Below are positions 10,647-19,381 of a stretch of DNA of 49,876 bases, in pieces. Under the pieces are notes generated by a model. That model worked only from the letters and a program-made list of their open reading frames with translations. It ran no database searches and was not told the origin of the DNA. Positions within the stretch are counted from its first letter, which is position 1, and each line of letters starts with the position of its first letter. The translations under genes and the position numbers were made by a program. This DNA comes from Ferrithrix thermotolerans DSM 19514 (lineage in GTDB: Bacteria > Actinomycetota > Acidimicrobiia > Acidimicrobiales > Ilumatobacteraceae): assembly GCA_945861025.1 (NCBI GenBank), contig CAMASN010000020.1, forward strand, positions 1-49,876, written 5' to 3'.

Positions 10647-11468
10647 TCAATCGATGAAGCGTGGCTCGCGATTTTCGAAGTTCGCACTGACAGCCTCAAC
10701 TTGGTTTGGCGATCCAATCTGGGCACCGATCACGCGACGCTCTTCGGCGAACTGCTCGGCGGCACCAGCATTGGCAATGCGGTTGATCAGTTCTTTAGAT
10801 CCGCGCACTGCGCCCGGGCTGCGGTGCGCGATCTCATGAGCCATCGCCAAGGCATCTTCGAGCGGTGTGTCGCTGAGGCGGGTAGCTAGGCCCAGTTCGA
10901 AGGCCTCGCGGCCGCTGAACACCCGAGCCGTGAACGTGAGTTCTTTAGCAATGTCGGGACGTACCAACGATGACAACATCTGCGTGCCGGTCATGTCGGG
11001 CACGAGGCCCCAGTGCACTTCGCGTACCGACATCTTGGTGTCGGGATGCACAATACGAATGTCGGCACCGAGAGCGATCTGAATGCCGCCGCCCAATGCG
11101 TGGCCATGCACGGCAGCAATGACCGGAACCGAAATCTCCTGCCACACCCAAGCCACTTGCTGAGCGAGATGGGTAATGCGACCATCCTTCATCGCTCCAG
11201 GGTTGCCGTTGCCGCCATCGGCTGCGGCATCATCGGCCGATGCCCCACCAGCCATTTCCTGAAACGAACTGAAGTCGAGGCCGGCGCAGAACGACGCACC
11301 TTCGCCCGACAGAACCACCACGCGCACGCCGGGCTCAGTCTTGAGTCGCTCGCCGGCTGCGGCGATTGCCAAGAACATGGCCCCGTCGAGAGCATTGCGC
11401 TTGTCGGGCCGGTTCATGCGAACGTCGGCAACACCATTGGAAATCGAGATTGATACGCGGTCGGACAT
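10647..11468 (-). CDS. Crotonase / enoyl-CoA hydratase-isomerase family protein
   Basis: A 273-residue crotonase-fold protein that acts on acyl-CoA thioesters, probably in fatty-acid or amino-acid catabolism. The first oxyanion-hole segment is SFCAGLDFSSF, and the second is HGHALGGGIQIALGADI. The first catalytic glutamate position is kept (VREVHWGL) but the second, usually Glu in hydratases, reads PDMTGT with Asp. That pattern is closer to dienoyl-CoA or other isomerases than to classical hydratase. The ATG is preceded by a CAGACT box six bases upstream, so translation may be leaderless. It is divergent from the nitroreductase gene. Exact substrate unknown. Confidence 0.85.
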   Translation of the reverse strand: MSDRVSISISNGVADVRMNRPDKRNALDGAMFLAIAAAGERLKTEPGVRVVVLSGEGASFCAGLDFSSFQEMAGGASADDAAADGGNGNPGAMKDGRITHLAQQVAWVWQEISVPVIAAVHGHALGGGIQIALGADIRIVHPDTKMSVREVHWGLVPDMTGTQMLSSLVRPDIAKELTFTARVFSGREAFELGLATRLSDTPLEDALAMAHEIAHRSPGAVRGSKELINRIANAGAAEQFAEERRVIGAQIGSPNQVEAVSANFENREPRFID

Positions 11469-11474
11469 TTCCTC

Positions 11475-11480
11475 AGTCTG
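11475..11480 (-). promoter_or_regulatory. Leaderless -10 box (CAGACT) of the crotonase gene
   Basis: CAGACT on the minus strand ends six bases before the ATG at 11468, so transcription would begin at or next to the start codon. Confidence 0.35.
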
Positions 11481-11501
11481 GCAGAGCAGGCTTGTTCATG
11501 G

Positions 11502-11507
11502 CACACT
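11502..11507 (+). promoter_or_regulatory. Leaderless -10 box (CACACT) of the nitroreductase gene
   Basis: CACACT ends six bases before the ATG at 11514. There is no Shine-Dalgarno sequence in the gap. Confidence 0.35.
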
Positions 11508-11513
11508 GCGACG

Positions 11514-12164
11514 ATGAATCTGAACCTCTCGGCCGACGAAGTCCTGAACACCACGCGCTCCGTACGCAAGCGCCTCGACTTCGATCGACCTGTCGAGCGC
11601 ACGGTTGTCGAAGAGTGTCTCGAGATCGCGCTGCAGGCGCCAACCGGCTCAAACAGCCAAGGCTGGCACTGGTTCGTTGTTGAAGATGCGGCCAAGAAGA
11701 AGGCCCTCGCCGACATCTACAAGACCAACTTCATGCAGTACGCGCAGAACCCGCGCAGCGCCGGATACGCCGAAGGCGACATGCGCGCCGAGCAGGCCGG
11801 CCGCGTCACCGAATCAGCGATGTACCTCACCGAGAACTTCCACCGGTCACCGCTCATGCTCATCCCGTGCATCACCGGCCGCCTCGACAACGCTCCGGTG
11901 ATGGCTGCGGCAAGTTCGTGGGGTTCGTTGTTGCCTGCCGTGTGGAGCTTCATGCTCGCCGCCCGCGAACGCGGTATCGGTTCGGCGTGGACCACCATTC
12001 ACCTGATGAACAACGGCGAGCGCGAAGCTGCCGAAATCCTCGGCATCCCGTTCGACGAAGTCACTCAGGGTGGCTTGTTCCCCATCGCGTACACGATCGG
12101 CACCGACTTCAAGTCGGCTAAGCGCATGCCGCTCGCTCCTGTGCTGCACTGGGACAAATGGTGA
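11514..12164 (+). CDS. Nitroreductase family protein
   Basis: A 216-residue flavoprotein of the nitroreductase fold, likely an FMN-dependent NAD(P)H oxidoreductase. The N-terminus has the family signature: SVRKRLDFDRPV (about 17-28), then QAPTGSNSQGWHWFVV (about 41-56), which contributes to FMN phosphate binding. The C-terminal GIGSAWTTIH segment with a downstream EILGIPFDEV is the usual second flavin contact. It shares 7 bases with the downstream ComB-like gene, so both are on one transcript. Physiological substrate unknown; the 16963-17628 protein belongs to the same family. Confidence 0.88.
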   Translation: MNLNLSADEVLNTTRSVRKRLDFDRPVERTVVEECLEIALQAPTGSNSQGWHWFVVEDAAKKKALADIYKTNFMQYAQNPRSAGYAEGDMRAEQAGRVTESAMYLTENFHRSPLMLIPCITGRLDNAPVMAAASSWGSLLPAVWSFMLAARERGIGSAWTTIHLMNNGEREAAEILGIPFDEVTQGGLFPIAYTIGTDFKSAKRMPLAPVLHWDKW

Positions 12165-12943
12165 CAGCAGGTCACCTGCACAACAGCCAGCACGGCTTCG
12201 CGTATCGCTTCGACTGGGGCACCGAAGGCCTCCGCTCCCTGGCGCCACATGTCGACGTGGTCGTCATCGTCGACATCCTTCGCTTCACCACCGCTGTGTG
12301 CGCCGCAGTTGAGAGCGGTTGCACCGTGCTTCCATATCCATCGACTGGCGACGAACTGCAGGCGTACGCGGCAGCGAACAACGCCGCGTTCGGCGGGCTT
12401 CGCGAACACGGAGGCTATTCGTTGTCGCCCACAGATTTGCTGACGTCGCAATCTGGTTCGCGCATCGTGTTGCCATCGCCAAACGGTTCTGCACTGTCGT
12501 TTATCGCCCGCGAATTTGGAGCCCCCCGCATACTCGCCGGTTCGCTACGCAACGCAACCGCTACCGCGCAGCACGCCCTCGCTATCGCCCGTGGGGGCAA
12601 GGATGACCAGACCTCAATCGGCGTCATCGCGGCAGGCGAACGTTGGGGCGATTCCACCGGGTCGATGAGGCCCGCCATCGAAGACCTCATCGGCGCTGGC
12701 GCTGTGCTCAACGCACTCGACCCTTCGGGCGCCGTAGCAGCGCCGTGTTGCTCACCTGAGGCTGCCGCAGCGCGTGCCGCCTTTCATCAAGCCCGCCCAC
12801 GCTTGTTCGAAGCTCTGTGCGCATCGGGTTCTGGCCGAGAACTGCTCGCTCGCGGGTACGAGGACGACATCGCCACTAGCGCCGCTCTTGATGTCACCGA
12901 GGTCGTTGCCGAACTGGTTGGAAACGCGTTCCACCCAACCTGA
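12158..12943 (+). CDS. 2-phosphosulfolactate phosphatase family (ComB-like) protein
   Basis: A 261-residue protein matching the ComB family, Mg2+-dependent phosphatases first known from coenzyme M synthesis. Supporting motifs are VVVIVDILRFTTAVCAA (about 34-50), LPSPNGS (about 107-113, the family's TNGT-like site), the segment GSLRNATATA, GVIAAGERW (about 150-158) and EDLIGAGAV. No other coenzyme M or sulfolactate gene is nearby, so the true substrate may be another phosphorylated acid. The start ATG at 12158 overlaps the nitroreductase stop; a GTG at 12161 is possible. Confidence 0.82.
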   Translation: MVTAGHLHNSQHGFAYRFDWGTEGLRSLAPHVDVVVIVDILRFTTAVCAAVESGCTVLPYPSTGDELQAYAAANNAAFGGLREHGGYSLSPTDLLTSQSGSRIVLPSPNGSALSFIAREFGAPRILAGSLRNATATAQHALAIARGGKDDQTSIGVIAAGERWGDSTGSMRPAIEDLIGAGAVLNALDPSGAVAAPCCSPEAAAARAAFHQARPRLFEALCASGSGRELLARGYEDDIATSAALDVTEVVAELVGNAFHPT

Positions 12944-12952
12944 CTCGACTGC

Positions 12953-13807
12953 CTACAGATCAACCGAGCCACTCACGCATGTAACGCAGTGGCCGCCGAC
13001 CCAAACGTCGGCGCCTTCATTGTCGGCGCCATCGATTTCAGTGCTGATGTAGACGCGTCCGGCGCGCCCGAGAGCGACTCCCTGGCTTGCCGTGTAGGGA
13101 GCAACGACTCGAGATGTTCGCAGCAGCCACTGCGCAAGCGAAGCGTTGAGACTTCCGGTGACCGGATCTTCGACCGTGCCGCCATCCTTCGCGAAGAATG
13201 CGCGAACCTCGTAAGCGCACGGTGAGCCAGCCGGATACATGCCAACGACACCTATGTCGAGGCCTTCGACAAACGCAGGCTTCAGCGCGAGCACGGCGTC
13301 AGCATCGCGAAGCATTACGGCCACCCAACCCGGACCATTGTCGACCCATTGGCTGTCGATGATGGCAGAGGTTTCTATGTTGAGCACTCTCGCGATCTGA
13401 GCCACCGTCGCTTCGTTCACGGGGCCGGCACGCCGCAACGGCGGAGCAGCGAATGCAAGCTGCTGATCGGAATGCCGCACCCGAATCAATCCGGCACCAC
13501 ACTCTTGCACCACCAACCCCGACCGCTTCGCCACTCCCCCGCCAAGCAACCACGCGTGACACGAGCCCAACGTTGGGTGGCCAGCGAACCCAAGCTCAAC
13601 CGTGGGTGTGAAGATGCGCACCCGATAGTCGGCCGCAGGGTTTGATGGCGCCAACAAGAACGCCGTCTCGGAGAGGTTCGTCCAGTGAGCAAAGCGCTGC
13701 ATTGCGTGGGTCGAGAGCCCCTCGCCATCGCACACAACCGCCAACGGATTACCGAGATAGGCCTCAGCGGTGAACACATCAACCTGAACAAACCTACGAG
13801 TACGCAT
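12953..13807 (-). CDS. PhzF family isomerase/epimerase-like protein
   Basis: A 284-residue protein of the PhzF (diaminopimelate epimerase-like) fold. The N-terminus reads FVQVDVFTAEAYLGNPLAVV with the catalytic glutamate in LSETAFLL (about 45-52). The first half ends at ELGFAGHPTLGS, a highly conserved PhzF motif. The second half carries DPVTGSLNASLAQWL, the mirrored glycine-rich motif. PhzF isomerises a dihydro-hydroxyanthranilate in phenazine synthesis, but most family members stand alone as here and have unknown substrates. ATG at 13807 is preferred to the TTG at 13813. It converges with the ComB-like gene with only nine bases between stops. Confidence 0.88.
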   Translation of the reverse strand: MRTRRFVQVDVFTAEAYLGNPLAVVCDGEGLSTHAMQRFAHWTNLSETAFLLAPSNPAADYRVRIFTPTVELGFAGHPTLGSCHAWLLGGGVAKRSGLVVQECGAGLIRVRHSDQQLAFAAPPLRRAGPVNEATVAQIARVLNIETSAIIDSQWVDNGPGWVAVMLRDADAVLALKPAFVEGLDIGVVGMYPAGSPCAYEVRAFFAKDGGTVEDPVTGSLNASLAQWLLRTSRVVAPYTASQGVALGRAGRVYISTEIDGADNEGADVWVGGHCVTCVSGSVDL

Positions 13808-13846
13808 CAGCAAATTGTGTCAGCTCAAAACGAGCGCCACAGTGGA

Positions 13847-14578
13847 CTATTCGACGAGGCGTAGACCAGTTGGAGCAACCGACGCCGCCGCATGGGGCAG
13901 ATCGACAACAAACTCGGTGCGATGCGCTGGAAACACATGCTCGGATAGCAGCACCGGACGGCCGTGGGTGTCTTTGGTGAGTCGCTCGCAGCACAACACC
14001 GGCGAACCCACAGGCACGCCAAGCAAGGCTGCGTCGGCGGGGGTAACCGAGTCGGCTCCAATGGTTTGCGTTGCGCCGCCAAGAGCAATGCCGAGCAGTT
14101 CATAAAACGGCGAACGCTCGACATCGCGCCGGGACAAGTGCTGGCCCAACTCGGCCGGGCACCACACGGTGACCACTGCGAAGGGCTCGCCATCGGCGAG
14201 GTTGATGCGCTTCACCCGCAACACGTTGTCGGATTTGAGCGCTGCACGAACCCGACCTGAGGCAGGGACAAACGCGAACTCGATGATCTTGCGTTGCGGT
14301 TCGACGCCACTCTCGGCCATTTGCCCCTCGATGGTGACAAGTTGCCCGAGCGTTTGACGCAACGGTGCCGCCGCAACGAACCACCCAAAGCCTTGGCGAG
14401 CATCGACAAGTCCTTCGTCTCGCAGCGTCTCGAGCGCACGTCGAATAGTGACCCGGCTGGCGTCGAACTCGGCCGACAGTTCGGCTTCGCTGGGGAGCAC
14501 ACGACCTGCTGCATAGCTTCCGGCAGCGACGCGGTCGCGAAGCTCATCGGCGATCTGTTGATACCTGATTGTTCTCAT
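13847..14578 (-). CDS. GntR family regulator, HutC subfamily (UTRA ligand domain)
   Basis: A 243-residue transcription factor. Residues 1-72 form the GntR winged helix: [17 protein letters not shown], then [20 protein letters not shown], the diagnostic recognition-helix region. Residues 85-240 look like a UTRA effector domain, ending in [19 protein letters not shown] and [16 protein letters not shown], typical of HutC/FarR/NagR proteins that sense sugars, amino-acid breakdown products or fatty acids. It is divergent from the aconitase gene, and two direct repeats in that promoter are its probable operator, so it likely controls aconitase and possibly itself. The effector could be a TCA-cycle metabolite; that is inference. 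Confidence 0.9.
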   Translation of the reverse strand: MRTIRYQQIADELRDRVAAGSYAAGRVLPSEAELSAEFDASRVTIRRALETLRDEGLVDARQGFGWFVAAAPLRQTLGQLVTIEGQMAESGVEPQRKIIEFAFVPASGRVRAALKSDNVLRVKRINLADGEPFAVVTVWCPAELGQHLSRRDVERSPFYELLGIALGGATQTIGADSVTPADAALLGVPVGSPVLCCERLTKDTHGRPVLLSEHVFPAHRTEFVVDLPHAAASVAPTGLRLVE

Positions 14579-14607
14579 CGTTGTTTCACCACCTGTAGTC
14601 GGTTGGT

Positions 14608-14641
14608 TTGACCATCAAAAACACTTGTCTTATACTTGTCT
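14608..14641 (+). promoter_or_regulatory. Aconitase promoter with two direct repeats (candidate GntR operator)
   Basis: TTGACC (14608-14613) and TATACT (14631-14636) are 17 bases apart, close to a consensus sigma-70 promoter. ACTTGTCT occurs at 14623-14630 and again at 14634-14641. The 11-base period puts both copies on one DNA face, the second covering the -10 and start region. The half-site resembles the ACTGGTCTA-type half-sites bound by HutC-subfamily regulators such as DasR. Confidence 0.65.
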
Positions 14642-14672
14642 ACATCCGCTGGCAAGCACAAGGGGCAATCAC

Positions 14673-16934
14673 ATGGCCGTCACCGCAGGAACTCCGATCG
14701 AATTGGTGCAAGGCGTCTACGCCAAACTCGCCCATCGTGCAGAGCTTGGGCGCCGCCGCCTTGGCCGCCCACTCACGCTCACTGAGAAGATCCTCATCAA
14801 CCACCTGCTCGACCCCGAGTCGCAAGAGATGGAGCGCGGCGCAAGCTACGCCGACTTCAACCCCGACCGAGTAGCCATGCAAGACGCAACAGCGCAGATG
14901 GCGCTGCTGCAGTTCATGACTGCGGGCCTGTCGTCGGCAATGGTGCCCAGCACCGTGCATTGCGACCACCTCATCTCAGCCAAGGTTGGCGCACGGATCG
15001 ACATGGGCGTGGCCGTCGACACCAACCGCGAGGTCTACGACTTCTTGCGCTCGGTGTCAGCCAAATACGCCATCGGTTTTTGGGGTCCAGGGAGTGGCAT
15101 CATCCACCAAGTGGTGCTCGAGAACTATGCATTCCCCGGCGGCATGATGATCGGCACCGACAGCCACACGCCCAACGCTGGCGGCCTTGGCATGGTGGCC
15201 ATTGGTGTCGGCGGCGCCGACGCCGTCGACGTGATGACCGGCTTCCCATTCAACGTGCGCTGGCCCAAGGTCATTGGCATCAAGCTCAACGGCACACTCA
15301 GCGGATGGTCATCGCCAAAGGACGTGATCCTCGAGGTCGCTCGCGTACTCACCGTCGAGGGGGGCACCGGAGCAATCGTCGAATATTTCGGCGCTGGCGC
15401 CGACTCGATCTCGGCCACCGGCAAGGCCACCATCTGCAACATGGGCGCTGAAATTGGGGCCACCTGCAGCGTGTTCGGTTACGACCAAAACATGGCCGCA
15501 TACCTCAAGGCCACCGGCCGCACCGACATCGCTGCAGCAGCCGATCAGGTGGTCAGCGATCTGCGTCCCGACGACGGCGCGCTGTATGACCAAGTCATCG
15601 AAATCGACCTCGACGCCTTGAAGCCGCTGATCAACGGCCCGCACACCCCTGACCGCGCCAACCGCGTCGGCGCTGCTGTCGGAGCCGAGGCCCGCGCCAA
15701 CGATTGGCCGCTCGAAATCAGCGCTGCACTCATTGGTAGCTGCACCAACAGTTCGTACGAAGACATCACACGCGCTGCTTCGGTCGCACGCCAGGCGGCG
15801 GCGATGGGTTTGCGCACCAAGACCGATCTGCTCATCAGCCCCGGCTCAGAACAGATCCGTGCAACTATCGAACGCGATGGCCTGCTCGCCGATCTCGAGG
15901 CCATCGGAGCAACCGTGCTGGCCAACGCTTGCGGCCCATGTATCGGCCAATGGGATCGCCCGGCATCGGCGAACGGTAAGCCGAACACCATCGTCAACAG
16001 CTTCAACCGCAACTTCCCGAAGCGCAACGACGGTTCGGCAAACACGCTCAGCTTCGTCACCTCGCCCGACACCGTGATTGCGCTGGCCCTTGCTGGTCGC
16101 CTCGATTTCGACCCCACCACCGACACCATAACCAACGCCGATGGCGCCGAGGTCAAGCTCAACGCTCCGGTTGGCGAGGTGCTTCCAGCCAACGGTTACG
16201 ACCCAGGCACGAACACCTTCACCGCTCCCCCGGCCGACGGATCAGGCATTGTTGTTGAGGTCTCACCCACCAGCGACCGCCTGCAGTTGCTCGAGCCATT
16301 CGCAGCGTGGGACGGCAACGATCTCATCGGTCTGCCGGTGCTCATGAAGGCCCAGGGCAAGTGCACCACCGACCACATTTCGGCGGCAGGCAAGTGGCTC
16401 ACCTATCGCGGTCACCTCGAGAACATCAGCGGCAACTTGTTCATTGGTGCCGTCAATGCATTCACCAACGCAGTCGGCGAGGGCAAGAGCGCCATAAACG
16501 GCGATATCGACAGTTACCCGAACTTGGCCCGCGCATACAGCAAGGCCGGTCTTCGCTGGTGCGCCATCGGCGACCGAAACTACGGCGAAGGGTCGTCACG
16601 CGAGCATGCAGCGATGGAGCCTCGCTATCGCGGTGGCGCTGCAATCTTCGCCCGCAGCTTTGCTCGCATTCACGAGACAAACCTGAAGAAGCAGGGAATG
16701 CTGCCGCTCACATTCGCCGACCCAAACACCTACGACCTCATCGAGCAAGACGACCGCATCAACGTGCTCAATCTTCCTCCGGTGCCCGGCACGAACATGC
16801 ACTGCCAGATCGTGAAGTCCGACGGCACCATTATCGAGTTCGAGGGCGTGCAGACCTTCAGCCCCGAGCAGGTCGAGTGGTTCAAGGCCGGTTCGGCGCT
16901 CAATGTGGTCCGTCGCAAGGTTGCCGAAGGCTGA
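14673..16934 (+). CDS. acn: Aconitate hydratase, mitochondrial-type
   Basis: A 753-residue aconitase that isomerises citrate and isocitrate in the TCA cycle. The three [4Fe-4S] ligands are Cys357 ([11 protein letters not shown]), Cys420 and Cys423 ([10 protein letters not shown]), almost the same numbers as in mitochondrial aconitase (358, 421, 424). The C-terminal swivel domain contains [12 protein letters not shown]. Size and order match the mitochondrial class rather than the ~900-residue AcnA/IRP class usual in Streptomyces and mycobacteria. The ATG at 14673 follows AAGGGG by seven bases. A TTG at 14625 in the same frame lies upstream of the -10 box, so it cannot be the start. Confidence 0.95.
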   Translation: MAVTAGTPIELVQGVYAKLAHRAELGRRRLGRPLTLTEKILINHLLDPESQEMERGASYADFNPDRVAMQDATAQMALLQFMTAGLSSAMVPSTVHCDHLISAKVGARIDMGVAVDTNREVYDFLRSVSAKYAIGFWGPGSGIIHQVVLENYAFPGGMMIGTDSHTPNAGGLGMVAIGVGGADAVDVMTGFPFNVRWPKVIGIKLNGTLSGWSSPKDVILEVARVLTVEGGTGAIVEYFGAGADSISATGKATICNMGAEIGATCSVFGYDQNMAAYLKATGRTDIAAAADQVVSDLRPDDGALYDQVIEIDLDALKPLINGPHTPDRANRVGAAVGAEARANDWPLEISAALIGSCTNSSYEDITRAASVARQAAAMGLRTKTDLLISPGSEQIRATIERDGLLADLEAIGATVLANACGPCIGQWDRPASANGKPNTIVNSFNRNFPKRNDGSANTLSFVTSPDTVIALALAGRLDFDPTTDTITNADGAEVKLNAPVGEVLPANGYDPGTNTFTAPPADGSGIVVEVSPTSDRLQLLEPFAAWDGNDLIGLPVLMKAQGKCTTDHISAAGKWLTYRGHLENISGNLFIGAVNAFTNAVGEGKSAINGDIDSYPNLARAYSKAGLRWCAIGDRNYGEGSSREHAAMEPRYRGGAAIFARSFARIHETNLKKQGMLPLTFADPNTYDLIEQDDRINVLNLPPVPGTNMHCQIVKSDGTIIEFEGVQTFSPEQVEWFKAGSALNVVRRKVAEG

Positions 16935-16950
16935 CCCCAGACCCGTCTGA

Positions 16951-16956
16951 CATACT
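16951..16956 (+). promoter_or_regulatory. Leaderless -10 box (CATACT) of the second nitroreductase
   Basis: CATACT ends six bases before the GTG at 16963, between the aconitase stop and this gene. No ribosome binding site is present. Confidence 0.4.
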
Positions 16957-16962
16957 GAGCCC

Positions 16963-17628
16963 GTGGAAATTTCAACGGCTATCCGCACCACTGGCTCTGT
17001 TCGGCAATTCACAGACGAACCCGTCGACGACGCAACCGTGTACGCAATGCTCGACGATGCTCGCTTCGCTCCCAGTGGAGGCAACCGTCAGGGATGGCGT
17101 GTAGTCATTGTGAAGAGCGAAGCTCAGCGACGGGCCATTGGCGGCCTGATGAAACCCGTGTGGGACGAATATGTCGCCATCGGCAGCACCGGTGTCACGC
17201 CCTTCACCGCCGTACCTCCGGCCAACTATGCGCTCACCACAGTCACTCCCGGACACACCCCAAACGACTTGCTCGACAACATCGTCGACGTGCCGGTCGT
17301 GCTGGTCGTGGCCGCCGACCTTGGCTGCATCGCAATGATGGATAAAGACCTCGAGCGGCCAGCTATTACCGGCGGTGGATCCATCTACCCGTTCTGCTGG
17401 AACGTGTTGCTGAGCGCCCGTAGCCGCGGACTCGGCGGCGTGATGACAACGTTTCTGTCTCGCGCGGAACCACTCGCTGCCTCAGTACTCGGTTTGCCAC
17501 CAACATACGCGCTGGCATCAACAATCTTTTTGGGCCACCCAGTGCATCAGCCAACAAAGCTCAAGCGAGCAGCGGTCGAAACATTTAGCACCATTGACTC
17601 GTTCGAAGGCTCGCCGTTCGCCGGATAA
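16963..17628 (+). CDS. Nitroreductase family protein
   Basis: A 221-residue FMN-type nitroreductase-fold protein. It shows TGSVRQFTDEPV (about 10-21) and FAPSGGNRQGWRVVIV (about 35-50), the paired flavin-binding segments of the family. RSRGLGGVMTTFLSR in the C-terminal third is the second flavin contact, followed by LGLPPTYALASTIFLGHP. It starts with GTG 28 bases after the aconitase stop and appears to have its own leaderless promoter. Resemblance to the protein at 11514-12164 is clear in these motifs but the rest differs, so they are distant paralogs rather than a recent duplication. Confidence 0.87.
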   Translation: MEISTAIRTTGSVRQFTDEPVDDATVYAMLDDARFAPSGGNRQGWRVVIVKSEAQRRAIGGLMKPVWDEYVAIGSTGVTPFTAVPPANYALTTVTPGHTPNDLLDNIVDVPVVLVVAADLGCIAMMDKDLERPAITGGGSIYPFCWNVLLSARSRGLGGVMTTFLSRAEPLAASVLGLPPTYALASTIFLGHPVHQPTKLKRAAVETFSTIDSFEGSPFAG

Positions 17629-17656
17629 CCACTGAGAGCCGGGAGGAGGCAACAGC

Positions 17657-19357
17657 TCAGCCCGGATCGACCCGCACCAACGAGAAGGTGACCACTATTC
17701 GGTATCGGTTAGAAGTGGGTAAAAAGTTGGTCTTTGAGCACGCAACCAACGACACGTTTGGCAGCGGAGCGCCCAAGCCGATTCCAAAGATCTCAGCGTT
17801 GGTTTCGCCAGTGATATCGCGACGCGCAAACTGGTAGTGATACACGCGGCCATCGTCGCCCGGAGACTCAAGAATGAGCTCTGAACCAGGGCCGACCAAA
17901 TGCAAGTTCTTGAAGATGCTGCCGAATTTGGTGCGATGGCCGAACAACACCATGTGACTGTTCTCGCCGGCGAGACCCACCTCGGGCCAATGCCCCACCA
18001 AACCCTTGTCAACGATCGAATCTGCGACGCCCTCGACGACGTAGCCATTCACTCCGATGCTCGGCAAATGCAAGGCGTACGGCAGTTGCGAGGCACCAGG
18101 CGGCGGATTCTCGGCGGCTGACAGCGAGACGACGGCAGAAGGCGATCCGATGAAGTAGCCAGCGACGTCGACCACCAGGTGTCCGCCGCGCTGGGTGAAT
18201 ACCGCCACGCCAGCAGTTGAGGTGCGAAGAATCGCGTGGTTGGCCACGGTCTGCCCAGCGCCGACTGCGTTGAGGTTCGACGCCACTGGACGACTGGTGC
18301 GCGCTGGGTACCCAGTGAAGTAGCCAGCACCGCGCGTCTGAGTTGTGGTCAGGTTCACCACCACCGCTTGCGAGGCAGCGCGTCCCGAATAGTCGAACTC
18401 GGCAGTCCAACCAGCCTGCAGACGGCCATAGCTACCAGCCGTTCGGGTATCGAGCACTCGAGATGGAGCACTAGGGACAAACAGTCCCGCAATGTCTTCG
18501 GCAGCGCTTGAACCGGTGAAGTAGCCAGCGACATCAACGATGAGATGACCGCCCGACGACGCAAAGACATTGATGCCGAACACCGAGCCACCAGTACCGA
18601 CGGGAACGATGCTTTGGTTCGCCCGAGTCTGTCCAGCGGCATCAGCATTGAGGTTCGAAGAGTCTGGACGGTCTGCTCCGGCGGCGAACGCTGTGAAGAA
18701 TCCGGGACCGTTCGATTCCGTGACCGTGAGGTTGACCACGACTGCAATTGCATTGGTGGGCACAACCGAAGCAACGCTGACCGATTCGGTTTGACCGGAG
18801 CCGACCCCAAAGCCGCGCTCGCGCGTGTCGAGTGCCCGGAACGCTGTAGGAAGCGCAACGAAACGACCCGCGCTCACTGGGGATGCCTGCGGGATGTACG
18901 CGCCGCCGATATCGACCACAATGTCGTTCAGTTGCGACGAGTAGATATCTACCGAACCATCAGTGCCCAGCATCACGGTCACCAGGTTGGCAACAATCTG
19001 TCCGGCGCGATCGATATTGAGATTCGAAGCCTCAGGAAGCGCCGTGCCGGTCGGGTAGACAGACACGTAACCGGCCGCCACAGCGTTAGTGGCGGTGACG
19101 TTGAGCACCACTGCTGCCGCATTTGCGGGCACAGCATTGCGTCCAGCTATCTGTACTCGAATGGTGCGCGAATTGATTCGCGTGAAACCAAATTGACCCT
19201 CGGATACCCGCGTCTCGGCAAGGCGCGAAGGTGTGACCGGCACAAACGCGCACGCTTGCACTGGCGATTCTGCGAGCACCGAAGAACCAAGCGTGAGCGC
19301 CACCGGCACAGACGCCGCCAGCGCCAGTAACTGCCTGCGCGAGAGGTGGGTTGTCAT
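17657..19357 (-). CDS. Secreted three-repeat protein with C-terminal sortase domain
   Basis: A 566-residue exported protein. The N-terminus has a twin-arginine-like signal (SRRQLLALAAS at 6-16). Three modules of about 110 residues follow (about 43-153, 168-280, 293-403). Each begins with a VPxxPxRxLDTR-like strand, holds a VVVNLT-type core and SNLN segment, and ends with VVDVAGYF or a variant. Such repeats occur in actinobacterial secreted and surface proteins. Residues 425-566 look like a sortase: LFGHRT (His474), SLVACS (Cys540) and RYRIVV (Arg553) give the catalytic triad. LVAC differs from the usual TLxTC. No LPXTG-type substrate lies nearby. It is 24 bases after aroB in the same direction. 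Confidence 0.8.
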   Translation of the reverse strand: MTTHLSRRQLLALAASVPVALTLGSSVLAESPVQACAFVPVTPSRLAETRVSEGQFGFTRINSRTIRVQIAGRNAVPANAAAVVLNVTATNAVAAGYVSVYPTGTALPEASNLNIDRAGQIVANLVTVMLGTDGSVDIYSSQLNDIVVDIGGAYIPQASPVSAGRFVALPTAFRALDTRERGFGVGSGQTESVSVASVVPTNAIAVVVNLTVTESNGPGFFTAFAAGADRPDSSNLNADAAGQTRANQSIVPVGTGGSVFGINVFASSGGHLIVDVAGYFTGSSAAEDIAGLFVPSAPSRVLDTRTAGSYGRLQAGWTAEFDYSGRAASQAVVVNLTTTQTRGAGYFTGYPARTSRPVASNLNAVGAGQTVANHAILRTSTAGVAVFTQRGGHLVVDVAGYFIGSPSAVVSLSAAENPPPGASQLPYALHLPSIGVNGYVVEGVADSIVDKGLVGHWPEVGLAGENSHMVLFGHRTKFGSIFKNLHLVGPGSELILESPGDDGRVYHYQFARRDITGETNAEIFGIGLGAPLPNVSLVACSKTNFLPTSNRYRIVVTFSLVRVDPG

Positions 19358-19381
19358 GCGATTCCAATCGTTGTGCCGATA

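Noticed and set aside
18545-19330. A 261-codon open frame antisense to the sortase-repeat gene
   Set aside because: Cys/Arg/His-rich composition typical of a shadow, with the minus strand giving ordered repeats.
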